Under the pieces are notes generated by a model. That model did not search any database and had not been told where the DNA came from. It saw nothing but the letters and a program-made list of their open reading frames with translations. Position numbers and translations under genes: made by a program. 64,000 nt of DNA, taken from positions 74,811,980 to 74,875,979 of the forward strand of contig CP136063.1 in NCBI GenBank assembly GCA_032622095.1, read 5' to 3'. Shown piece by piece: positions 33,203-45,600 of the stretch; positions within the stretch are counted from its first letter, which is position 1, and each line of letters starts with the position of its first letter. The DNA is from Siphonodentalium dalli. Its lineage: Eukaryota > Mollusca > Scaphopoda > Gadilida > Siphonodentaliidae.

Positions 33203-33208
33203 TTTATT
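33203..33208 (-). promoter_or_regulatory. odd: candidate polyadenylation signal for the odd-skipped gene
   Basis: AATAAA on the minus strand about 280 bases after the stop codon. The position is plausible, but it lies inside the inverted-end element and is unproven. Confidence 0.4.
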
Positions 33209-33488
33209 ATAGTTGAGTTTGACAATGCGCAGGGAAATTGTCTACACGTCATTGACCTCTGATCTCTGACGTGATCAGCTATGTCATAAACCAATGAAAT
33301 CGCGCGCAGTCTGCGCCACTGTCCAATGAAATGGAGGGAATCCCTTCAATACAGAACATAATTTTAATAAAGAGTTCCAGTGACGTAATTCCGATATAGG
33401 ATTTTCGTCGGCTTTTCAAAGAGGCTCTTGTCCGCAAAAGTTTACGCTGAAAGTGTCACTCCCATTAAAAATGCACGTGATCTGCAGG

Positions 33489-33642
33489 TCAGGCGGGCTT
33501 AGTGATAGTTGTCCTCATTCTGGATTTCTGATCTGACGCCATTGCATTGTGGGTAGCTTGATGAACTGCGAGTGTCCTGGATTGACAGAATCCTTTGTGG
33601 CATACAGAACACTGAAATGGCTTCTCCTTAGCGTGGATATAT
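33489..33642 (-). CDS. odd: odd-skipped exon 3: end of finger 2, finger 3 and stop
   Basis: The acceptor is ..ctttatttcag|atatatcc. With the two bases left from exon 2 it makes R202-Y-I-H205, the last zinc ligand of finger 2. Then come [20 protein letters not shown] (finger 3) and a basic tail ending ..TITKPA and TGA at 33491-33489. Finger 3 is nearly identical in kind to OSR finger 3. Confidence 0.95.
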
Positions 33643-36600
33643 CTGAAATAAAGACAGTGAGTCGGTGATGGTTTGCACATATATAGATATAAACTTGGTT
33701 AGAGCATGGTATTTTGTGAGTCGCAAGATGTTCCAATAAGGTGCAATTACAATGTCCATTTTTTTGGCTAGAACAAATTGTGAACTCTCCGAAAATCTAT
33801 CACGTGTGTGGTCTTATGGTCTGGTGTACATGAAAAACTTATTAATTAAATTTACAAACCCATGGTCTATGATATGTAGTCAACATCAGTCTCAAGGGCG
33901 TGGTTGTCGGACTGGATTATTCATATACGATCATGGGTGAGATCACTTGCTTCCTGAGCATTTGTTATAGAGAGGACCATTGTGAATGGATATGACCTCT
34001 GTTAGGTTCATTTGATTAGTGGGTATCGGTTACGGGACCAGTCCTTTGTGAGAAGACCTGGATTCGCGGACGGTTAGCAAACCTTTAGACATTGGACATG
34101 GGAAACATAGTTATATGGACTGTTGCATCCAGCCTAGATAGAGTTCATATTTGAGCGTAATTTACCATGATTAAATTACATTTTTGTTATTAGATAGATA
34201 ATATATTAGCACTTGTCAATCATACCAAACATTCATAATGTAGTGGCATACAAATTTTCTCTCAGCCAAGAAAAACTTAAATTCTGATTATGTCTGGAAG
34301 GCACTACACATTATATCTCTCATAACATATCACCATTTAGTACGTTTCTATCGACATCTTGATTACATGTGTGTTATTATATTGTGTTAGGAGAGGGGCT
34401 TCATAAGTCCATTTTGTATACAATACAACTAAAATATGTTTCAAGTCAAGAGTGATTAGAGAGTTACAGTAACTGGATTGGTGGATCAACGTTAGATTGT
34501 GACTTTAACTTTTGGGACCCCGGCACAAAGACGAGTGTAAGCAGACATTGATAAGAGTACCATAGTTATTGGGGGGCGTCGGTTATTGGGCGTCTATTAG
34601 CGACCTTAGTTACGCCGTGCCTTGATGAATGGACATTGAAGGGTATGTAGAGGTCGTGGATTAGCGGATCATGTTTAACCATTTCAATACTAAACACTCA
34701 TTGACGAGTAGTTCCCATATGAAATGTTCAGATAACAATTTCAACAAAACGACCATTTGTTGAACTTATTATCTAAACATTTCCCTCCAATAAATATGAA
34801 TCATTCAGCATTTATATCTTTTCGTCAGACTGTCGTCTGCAAGTTTATCCTGAACACCCATCCAAATGAATAATGGACCACTCCAATATATACCTTTACA
34901 ACTGAGTTGGAGAAACCATTTAGTATAGAAAGTGATAAGAGGATATGTGCTAGCGAACTTACCTGTGATCTCGGAGATGGTCCTGTCGCCGGAACGCTTT
35001 CCCACACACATCGCACGGGTATGGTCTCTCGTCTGTGTGGGTTCTCTCGTGAATCAACAGGTTGTATGATTTTGTGAAATGACGAGAGCAGAATCTACAA
35101 ATGTATTCCTTCTTTGACCTGGAATATTTGAATGTTTAGTTGTAAATCTGTCATATAACATATTTCCGTGATGCTACTCGTGGCAATTGTTTCAAAAATG
35201 AAGGCAAACAAAACAAGACGGACTATGACTGTTGAGCCTTTCGCCATACTTTGTAGACTGGGATATTGGGACTTTGTGAGTCTAACGAAGTATGTCTGCG
35301 CAATTCAAAATTACATTAAAATATAACCTTGTCGTTCAAGTTCACATATACCAAGCCGAACCATTCACGTTACCTGTATATGCCTTTGTTTGACGTCATT
35401 ATGTCAGCCATCATAATAGTTCAAACTATGTCAACTGATCCTCTGTTCCTTAAAAGTAGCAACGGAAGTTTGGAAAAGATGGCTCTGCTCGAGTCTGCTG
35501 ATAATTATGCCTTGTTGTTATGAACATAATTGATTCTTATGCAAATGGGCCAGAGTAGCCACATGGTCCCTCTCAGTTCCGTTTCAAAGTTCTCCCCATT
35601 TCCTTTCAAAAACATGGCCAGAATCACAAAATAAGTTTTCGGAACAATTCCACACTGCATAGTTTTAAAAGAATTTGTCATGCCTCATATGCGGTATTGT
35701 GACAACCTGAGTGGAATATTTAATTGTCAGTTGATTGACCTGCATGTATAGTAACCAAATGAGTTACACTTTGCTTCAATTTCGGAACCGCTGAGAATAA
35801 TGTTCTGGATATATGTGAAAAATAAACTTTTAACCAATTTGGTTGTCATTTTGGAAGCCATCTTGAGTAATCTGGTACCAATGTGTAGTGTATTTTGTCG
35901 TGGTAGCACCATGGTAGCATTATATTGTTATATGGTATTCTTCGATGCTACAGTTAAAGGCGGTATAAATAACATAGACAAAAGGATTAAACATCATACA
36001 TGCGATATATACAGTAATGCCCTAATTAATTGACTCCTTTAACCACAGCAGAATTATGGGTAACTTTTCAGGATTTACCCTGAGAGCTTTCCGATGAATG
36101 GCAACAAGCCATATTTCCGACTAAATCCTGAAAAGTTACCCATAATTCTGCTGTGGTTAAAGGAGTCGATTAATTAGGGCATTACTGTACCTACGACAGT
36201 AACATCTACATGTTAATAGATAACAACTGTGGTAATAATAATCTTAGAATCAGTACCAAACATAAATTCAATATCAAATAGTTTCTCTCGAAGATGGGTG
36301 TGTGGGGTGTTTTTATATCTCTGCCATATTTCAATTTGAACCAATATAGAATTAATCATCCAATGACCTTTTACACCAATAATGTTGTCCATTAGTCTGG
36401 GGATTTCAGAGTATATGTTTTAGGAGTTGACGCGAATTTAGTGGAAGAATAATTAGTACATAATTTCGGGAATGGTTCATCAGCATGGCACCGCTGTTCT
36501 TTCTTCGTTGGTGGCGTCAACTCAATACACATTCACCTCATTGGCATAGCCGATGAGGGTTAAGATAATAAATATTGATTGATTGATTGTGGTTTAATTT

Positions 36601-39600
36601 CATAGGATAGGATAGGATATTTTATTTCAATATACACATATTAATGAATAATACATTTGGCAAATATTATATTGTATATTCGAGGGGGTGGCATAGTCAG
36701 ACTAGACTGTCTTACTGCCATCCCCTTAAAGAAGAAAAGATGTTACGATAGGCGGTCAAGATTTCTTGTACAATGCACGGCTATATAATTATGTATCACA
36801 CAATGGTTGCATTTAACTGGATTATATACATGGAGGGTATACGTCTAGATAAATCGCTTATTGGTTACTCGATGGTTTGTCTCTTTCTTGTCAGTGGGAT
36901 GTTCCTTGAAAGTCGAGTAGGAATATGCTGAGTGAGGTTGATGATTGCGATATTGGGGAAGTCACTTATTGACGAGCTACCACACAGTCGGGATATCTTT
37001 GATTGTTGCATTTAATTGTTGCAGCATATTTTTTAATGCCATCGGCATGTAAACGCCGTTTGAATGTTTGTCTGGATTGGTATGATGTAAATTCGTTATC
37101 TAAATTGTTCCATATAGTTGGAAAAGAATGGAATGGTAGTTGTTGGGACCAAGATGTTCTTGTTTTTTTTTTAAATAGTTGGTGCTTTTGCCGGGTTTCT
37201 GGTCCGGTTTTGCGTTTGGTAAACATGTCGGTGAATGTTTCTATTAAGCGCGTATGATACCAATCATGCATGAAAACAGCCGCTTGTACTTTGTGGATGT
37301 CGTAGATTTTGAGTATATTTTCTTTTTTAAAGAGAGGATCTGTGTGGCTTCTATATTTCTTATTACATAAAACTCGCATCGCGCGTTTTTGAAGCATGAA
37401 ATTTGTTTTGACCGCAGGGACGTGTCCCCATATTTGAATACCGTAAACGAGATGGCTTTGTATTAGAGCATAATATAATGTTTTAAGTGCGCTACCATGA
37501 AAGAGGTGTTTAACTTTATTGATGTGGTATATGGCATTCACCATTTTAGAACAAACAGAGGACACATGTTTTTTGAAAGTCAGGTTTTCATCTATATTGA
37601 TTCCTAAGAATTTTGTGGAGGATTCGTGCTCAAGATTTCCTACCTTGTTTAGTTCTGTATTATTTAAGTAAACCTTTATAAAGTTCCATTTGTCATCATT
37701 GTTCTCTGGGTGTATTAGCATATAGTTGCTTTTTTTAGTATTGATCACTAACTTATTGCTACAACACCAAGCAAATATGTTGCGTAACTCATTATTCACA
37801 TAACTTTCTACAAGGATGCCATCTTTTCCACCAGTTACTAAAGTCGTATCGTCCGCGTATGATAAGATATCCATGGTTGTCGAATTTGACATATCGTTAA
37901 CGTATATTAAGAAAATTATCGGTCCCAGAATTTATCCCTGGGGCACTCCACACGTCCCTTCCGTTAATTTAGATTTAATACCATTGAGTTCAACATATTG
38001 CCTTCTATTTTGTAGATAGCTCTGAAACCATGAGAATGCTGTGCCTCGTATACTATACCATAGTGGTCTAGTTAATGGAGTAAAATATCGTGATTTATCG
38101 TGTCAAATGCTTTTGAGAGGTCGAGAAATAGAGCTAAAGTGGAATCTCTTGTCATTTTGTCATTATTTGAGACAACTTGATCGAGGAGGTGTAATACAGG
38201 ATGGAAGGTTGAATGATTAGGATGGAAGCCGTATTGGTGTTTATAGAGTATGTTTTGTTCATTTAAGAAGTCTAATAATCGTTTATGCATTATTTTTTCG
38301 AGAAGTTTAGAGATAGCTGGAAGAATGCTGATAGGTCTGTAGTTGGAAATTTCATGAGTGATATTATTTTTTGGGATCGGGACTACTTTAGAAATTTTCA
38401 TTTTGTTAGGGACTATTCCATGCTCTAAGGACAAGTTGAAAATATGCAATAATGCTGGGGCTATCACCTCAATTGTTTCCTTGATAAGTTTAGTTGATAG
38501 ACCATTGAAATCCCTTGATACTTTCCTAGTCATAGAGAAACATGTGAGGATGATCTCCTGTATAGAGGTTGGAATTATTTTGAAATTGATGTCGTCTGGT
38601 TTGCGGTTATGAAGAAAATCTGTAAAATGAGAGTCATTTTCATTTTCATTGAGTTGGCTAGTTTCACGCCCAATTTTAAAAAAAAAGTCATTGAACTTTT
38701 CCGATATGAGTTTGGAATTTTCAAGTTCTATTCCGTTTTCAGTAAAGGTCTTTGGGCTATTATTTGTGTTTCCATTTATCTTCAATGCACCCTTAAGTAT
38801 TTCCCATGTTTTCTTTAAGTTATTTTTATTTACTTCTAGAATATTTGTATAGTATATATGTTTACTCCTTCTGATTAGTTTATTATATAAGGTACGATAA
38901 CTTAAATATTTATTTACGTTCGTTTCCGTGGGTTTATTCAATTTGCGTAAATATAGCTGGTTCATAACAATACTAGACTTAATCAATCCAGATGTCATCC
39001 AAGGTTCGCGTTTTATGAATTTTTTGGGTATATGTCGACTTTTGATGGGGAAAGCTAGTTCATATGCATTCAAATAGATATCTAAGAAGATTTCATATGC
39101 TTGGTCGACACTTCTACAAGATGTAACGGAGTCAAAGGTACAAGATTTAAAAAGATTTTTGAATCTAATTATGTTATCAGGACTAAAACTTCTTTGATTA
39201 GTGATAGTTTCGTTATTATTGGGGCTGTTTTGTCTCTTTTGGTTAGATTCTGAATAAAATATGCCGAAGTGATCGGATACATCGCATGTGATTATACCAG
39301 ATTTACATTCGCCTTGTAGATTATTGGTATATATATTATCGATAAGAGTTGCTGAATGATCAGTCATTCGAGTGGGTTTAGTTATCCTTGGCACGAATCC
39401 TCTTGTGAAAATGTTATTTATGAAATCATTCGTTTTTGTATGCGAGTTGAAATTGAGGAGGTCAATATTAAAGTCTCCCGATATATATGATTTGTGGTTA
39501 TAAATTTTTTCTAGAATATCGTCAAATTTTTTCAAAAATTGATCAATGTTGGCCTTTGGTGCGGTATTTGGTCTGTAAACGCAGCCGATTATCCGAAAGT

Positions 39601-42600
39601 CATTTTTTCCTGGGTTAATTTCCACGAATATTGTTTCTATCACGTGTGGAATAAATTCACTAAGGTCGGGTCGATTTTTATAGTGGATTGATTCTTTTAT
39701 GTAAAGGCATACACCACCTCTACCATCATCGTCATCATCTCTACACTTGAATTACATAGGGTGATATCCCGGTATTTGAAAGTGTGATGCTTGCCGTATT
39801 TTGAATGTTTCCGTTAAAGCTATAACGTCGAATGAATTATTATTCGACTTTAAGTCGCACAGGAGATTACACAATGAATCGAAATTCGCGTTAATGCTTC
39901 GACAGTTGAGGCTGAATATTGAAAATTTAGATTTTTTATTTGGTTGATCTATAGCATGTGATGGTGAAATGTATGCACATTCATTGCAGGTATTAAAAGC
40001 AGAATTAAAATAATCGTCATTTTCCTGTTCCGTTTCGTTCCATTTCATTGTAAAGTTATATTCATCAGAATCCCGAACCTCACTCAGATTTACGTTATGT
40101 GTAGCCATGGATATGACCTATAATGGAATGAATGAAATATATGCCCTCCACTTCAGAATGAATTAAAAATGCAAGTATGAATATGTATAGTCCGTGCATT
40201 GTTACAAGAGCTAACCGTAATATGAAGTACATATTATTTTAATGATGTGTTGTATTCGGCGGGTATATATGTTTCAAGTAAGTCCTCGAATACGATTCAG
40301 TCGACGGTTAATTAAAATTCTAAGTTCCACGTGTTATTTTTTCATGTGAGTATTGCCAAAAAATGCATATTTGTGACATGACGTGTAGTCTATATTGACT
40401 CGCAACGAGGACTTTTCATATTACGACATTGCCAGTATTAGTGGTGGAGGAAATCCACACACTTACGGCTAATCTAACAGTGATTTCAATGGCTGATAAA
40501 CTCGCCGACCATGTGTGGCAAACCACCGGCCATCGGCGAGTGATGGCAATTCTACCAGATAACGAGTTCGTGTTACAAAGTCCACGATGGAAACATGTGG
40601 ATGTGAACCCTTATCGCCAGAGCTAGCAGGGGGGGGGGGGGTGAAAAAAAAATTCCGGCACGTATGCCAGGGTGGGTGGGTGGTCAAAGCCACCAACAAG
40701 CAATTTTTTCCGCAACTAAAAAAAAAATTCCTGCTTGTTTTTTAGTGTTTTGGCAATGAGTTGGGCTTCAAAACCACTTTGAATGAGAGAAATAATGTAA
40801 TTCTATCTGTAAACTGACTGCAGGCAGTTATCGTGTTGTATTTTGTTGCAAATTTTGAAATCCAAGATGGCCGCTGGCAGCCATGTTTTTTTGGCCGAAT
40901 GACCTCAAAATGACTCATTCCAATTTACATGTCCATGTTAACATCCATGATAAATAGTATGCACAGAAATTCATATACAGCTGTTTACAGTGAATTTTCA
41001 CCCGCAAATCTCTGTTTTAGTGTTAAAAGGGGGGTGGGTGTAAAAAAAATGGTCGGAAAAAAACTGCCGAAAACGGGAAAAAAATTGGCGGTGGGGGTGG
41101 GTGGGTACAAAAAATTATCGAAAGGGAAAAAATGCCATACGTGCCTGAATTTTTTTTCCGACCCCCCCCCCCCCTGGAGCTAGAGGGCAAAACGGCTTGG
41201 AGTGATACTCCTAACCGATTGAGCCACCGAGGGGCCCCCAACATAATAATTACATACATAGGATTACAGCACATATTATATAACTCAAGTATTTTGTATT
41301 CGTATGGAGCGGGTTAAAGTGTTAAGGTGTGTGGCGGAGTATTAAATGTCATAGTTATGGCTCTATAACAATCAATCCCAATCAATAAAAGACCGTTCAG
41401 GTCAACTACAGACCAATTGGTCTAGACAGTGATTTCGCGGGGTGTGTTTTACTGAAAGGGAGTGTTTTATCTGTACCTCAAATATATTTTGACTGGCCAG
41501 TCATTCGATCATATCCGTATTCAGATAATCGATTATATGATGAGTAGAGAATGAAATTTCATGGGAATACGTATGACATTCCATTTTAAATTAATGACCT
41601 AAACACAAACCCTCTGTCTAGCTATATGGGTTGCTGATACAACAATGTCAGATAAGACAGATGACAAGCCTTCAAATAGGGTGTCTGTCATTTGCAGAAT
41701 GAGGTCCCCAGAGGGTGAATTTGGTGATGCTAACCCGCATACATGCAAATGACAGACACCCTATTTCAAGGCTTGACTGATGACAAGTTTATAATTACCA
41801 TCCACATGACCGACTGGTATACTAATTATTGTCAATGCAAGAGATAACTTTCACAAAACATTTTAGCACATCTATATTGTATTGGGACTGTGAAATATTG
41901 AAAACCATTGTTTCATAACAAGGGTGAAAAAATCACCAATGGGCAAGGGTGGTGGGATTCTTGAAGAAGTGTATCTTTAACTGCATTTGCATATGCCTAA
42001 ATGAGTTAACAACCCCCTATATCAACGATAATAATAATGTGAAGGATCTATGATTATAAGAATGTAGATACCACACTTCAATTCAATAGCTAAAATAATG
42101 TATGTTATAGAGAAGTTTAAAATATGCTTTTATGCCCGTGGGATGTTATTGCTTCAAGCTATGTCCATATTTGACAGGCCATTCGCATTTGAATAATTTA
42201 AAAGCCCGATCCCCTGATGATCAATCACAACAAAGTTGAGCCAATTGAGAATAACGGTTTTAAAAAATACACGTTAAGAGTTATGTCCCTGGCTCTGCCC
42301 ATATTTGAACCAGTGAGGCCATTTGAACATTTGAAGGCCCCCTCTATACCAAATATAAGCTAAACGGCCCGATGGTTCTTGAAAAGAAGTTTTAAGAATT
42401 AATATGCATGAATAGATTTATGGCCCTCATTTCGCAACTAATTGACCTGGTGAACTCATTTGAACAAATCTGAATGTGAGTCACATAGGAAACATCCACA
42501 CTAAATATGAACGCATTCGGTCTTATGGTTCTGGGGAAGAAGACGATTCTTGACGGAGTGGTGGACGGGCGTCCGGACGACGGACGACGGACGAGGAGTG

Positions 42601-45600
42601 ATGACTATAACTCCACCGGAGACTTCGTCTCAGGTGAGCTAATAAACTTTATTTAAAAGGTTTCAAATGTGAGATAAGGGGGTGGGTCCCAAATTTTGCC
42701 AAGGAAAACAATATATTTTCTTTTGGCAAGTAGGGGGTGGTGGGTACCTTGAGGTCGGACAAATTTATTTGGCCCTCCAGACCCCCACCTCCTGTGTCAA
42801 ACCCATGTTTTGATCTATTGATCCAGATTAAATGCTTGATTATTATGGTGTCGGTGAATATTTATTTAATGATATTAGGGTCAGGCGTACGTTTTGCATA
42901 AATCCAAGCCATTTTCAACACAGTATTTATCGGAATCTATCCGGATACAAATCTTGAATTCCACATATCATCTTCCTCGTTGTACATATCATGTGAATAG
43001 TTATTAAGAGAAGACAAAAACAATAGATGTTAATACATTTGAGAGGTTGAAATATATCATTTCCAACGGGTTGATGGTTCTAAAATATTGGTTCTAAAAT
43101 CCCTTCCACCAAATTTTGAAAAAAAATATATTTTGAAAACAGGAAATTTGAACAAAACGGGCGTTATGTATGGTGAATCAAACGTGATTTAATATTTCTT
43201 GTACTAAAGACAACCTGCGCCCAAATATTCTTATATTCTGGATCATTACGAGTATGAGTATCGAACAGTCATAGCAATCGTGCTAAACATACAGCCCACC
43301 ATGCATCCTTCCCTTATGCCTTACTTATTATGGTAATAATGGCGTCTTCCCATGTAAATGTAAATGATACTCACTTTTTTATTCGTTTGCATGGTCTCCA
43401 TTCGTTTGTCTTCTCGTTTTGAGTCGGAGCCTGCGACTCATTTGTGCATGTGCTGCAAACAGTCAAAGCACAATTTATTTTTTTAATATTAATATGACAG
43501 GAAGTAGCATGCCATGAAAAATGGCATGAACAGAAATTAACAGTAAAATATGTCTTTTCACCAGATTAATGAACGAAGTACAGTAATGCCCTAAATAATC
43601 GAATCCTTAACCACAGCAGTATATATTAAGGGTAATTGTTCAGGACTTATGGCTTGTTGCCATTCATCGGAAAGCTCTCACTGAGAGCTTTCAGATGAAT
43701 GACAACAAGCCATATTCTGACTAAATCCTGAAAAAGTGCCCATAATTCTGCTGTGGTTAACGAGTCGATTATTTAGGGAATTACTGTACTAGTAGTATTG
43801 ACAAAATATTCATCTGAGTATAGTTTTACCTCAGAGATATGCCACTTGAAATTGAAAACTGCTAATTTGGTAGTATAGTTTAAATTTTCTTTAAGTTGAT
43901 TTTATTTAGCCAAAATGCACATATTAGTAATGATCATTTCAATTGTTTATTATACATTGATGTCCATCCAGTATTCACCAAAAATGAGTATCTATATTAC
44001 TTCATCATGGATATCGGTGAGCGATTATATTTTGCATTTCGTTTTAATAATGCCCAAAAGAAAGGACATCTTTGCGCTGCGACGTGTGAATGTCGATTTG
44101 ATAGCTGGTACCCATGTTGATCATATAAGGTATGATTGTGATCGTACATCGTAAAATTCAGATCATTTGCATTAGACATACGACCAGAGCATCAGCCTGA
44201 GAGCCGGTGCCAGCAGGGTAACAGATTAAACTGCGTCTGCCATGTCAAACGAAACAGCCATGCAACTACGTGACAAGGCAGATGCAAACACGCCATTCAA
44301 ATGGGTCAACGTCAAGTAATCTCGAGCGCTAAACACCAACCACTATACCACCCCTGGTCAAGTGGTCCTGCTATGACGCGGTTGGGTCCTGCTGAATTGC
44401 TATGATGCTTTTAGGGCAAACTGATGCTGTTAACAACAAGACAGTCAAAGACTGTGGGGTCGCTCACCAGACTGCAAAGACTGATAAGACTGGGACTTTG
44501 GAGACCACAACAGTCAGAACTTTTCATAATCACTTTAAAAGAAGTAGATCTAAACAGGATATGTGGCTAGAGAGGCTTCATGAATGTAGATCAGTGAATA
44601 TCAAATTACCAAATCTACAAAATCTACCTTGAAATTACCAAATCTAACTTGAAATTACCAACTGTACACTAGTGATCACCCCCTCCTCCAGCTCAAGAAG
44701 TCCCCTCTCGCCCGGGGCCCAGACTCCCAAGTCTTAGGTTGAAATTTCACAACCGACATCTCAAACTTTCTCAATTGTTGGAAATTTTCAATCTCAATAG
44801 CGCTTTATATAAAACCATTTAGACATGTTTAAAGCCCAATTATCCATGGACCCAAAAACACTATATGTATGTCAGATTAATCAGTCAGGTAGTTCCAAGG
44901 TAGACGTTTTAATGAATTTTGTATTTTAATGATTTTTTAGACACAAAAGTCTTAAGTCCCCATAGTCCCGTCATTTCTTAATGTTAACATATCTGAATCT
45001 CAGTCACTAAAGGATCCTCCATACTATATGGTCCAACCTCTCTTGAGAAGACATTATAAGTATTACTATAGAGACATACAGTTATGTCCCTGGTCCCACC
45101 CTATTTAACCTGGTGACCCCATCTGCATAAATTTGAATCCCAGACACCAAAGAACCCTTCATACTAAATATCAGTAAAATAAACCTGACGGTCCGTGTAA
45201 AGGAAGCATATTAAGAGGAAAACTGTCCTTTGCTTGGCCCCTATTTGACCAGGATGACCCCATTTGAACAAATCTGAACTACAGTCACCAAAGGACCCTT
45301 CATACCAAATATGAACCAATTCAACCTGATGGTACACGAGAAGTCGTTTTTAAGAATTACTATGGAGGGCAAGAGTTATGGCCCTGGCTTCACAACCATT
45401 TGACAGTGACCTCATTTGAACAAATCTGAATGTGAGTCACCTAGGGAACATCCACACCAAATATGAACCCATACAGTCTTATGACCTAGCGAAGATGTTC
45501 AAAGAATTGTTGACAGATGGATGGACGGACACAGATGAACAGGTGACAGATGAGAAGTGATGACTATAGCTTCTTCTCATAAGAGCTTCAAATTTACATT

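Larger units (their letters stand above)
32680..33430. mobile_element. ~750-bp element with ~50-bp inverted ends, in the odd-skipped 3' flank
   Basis: Left arm 32683-32731 ('tctttgaaaagccgacgaaa-atcctatatcggaattacgt') is mirrored at 33376-33426. The left part encloses a truncated subfamily I MITE (32734-32967). The right end lies about 60 bases beyond the stop codon of the odd-skipped gene, so it probably forms part of its 3' untranslated region. No target duplication recognised. Confidence 0.72.
36605..40108 (-). mobile_element. near-full-length non-LTR retrotransposon (CR1/L2-like), inactivated
   Basis: It reads on the same strand as the odd-skipped gene. The coding region of about 1,047 codons (40108 to 36966) has an apurinic-type endonuclease ([30 protein letters not shown] near 39480, SDHFGIF near 39275) and a reverse transcriptase ([53 protein letters not shown] near 37850, [15 protein letters not shown]). 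Damage is light: stop codons at 39752-39754, 38072-38074 and 37932-37934 (the last inside GVPQG.ILGP) and a 5-bp GTATA duplication near 38050 that shifts frame. The 3' region (36605-36965) ends in three TATCC units, seen as 'ggataggataggata' on the plus strand. No ORF1 is seen upstream of 40108. Same family as 15229-16680. Confidence 0.93.

Noticed and set aside
33515-33736. 73-codon minus-strand frame overlapping exon 3
   Set aside because: Out of frame with finger 3 and continues upstream of the acceptor.
34805-35016. Two minus-strand frames overlapping odd-skipped exon 2
   Set aside because: Wrong frames relative to the zinc fingers; they run through the real donor site into the intron.
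38358-38852. Plus-strand frames of 67-84 codons
   Set aside because: Antisense shadows of the LINE coding sequence.
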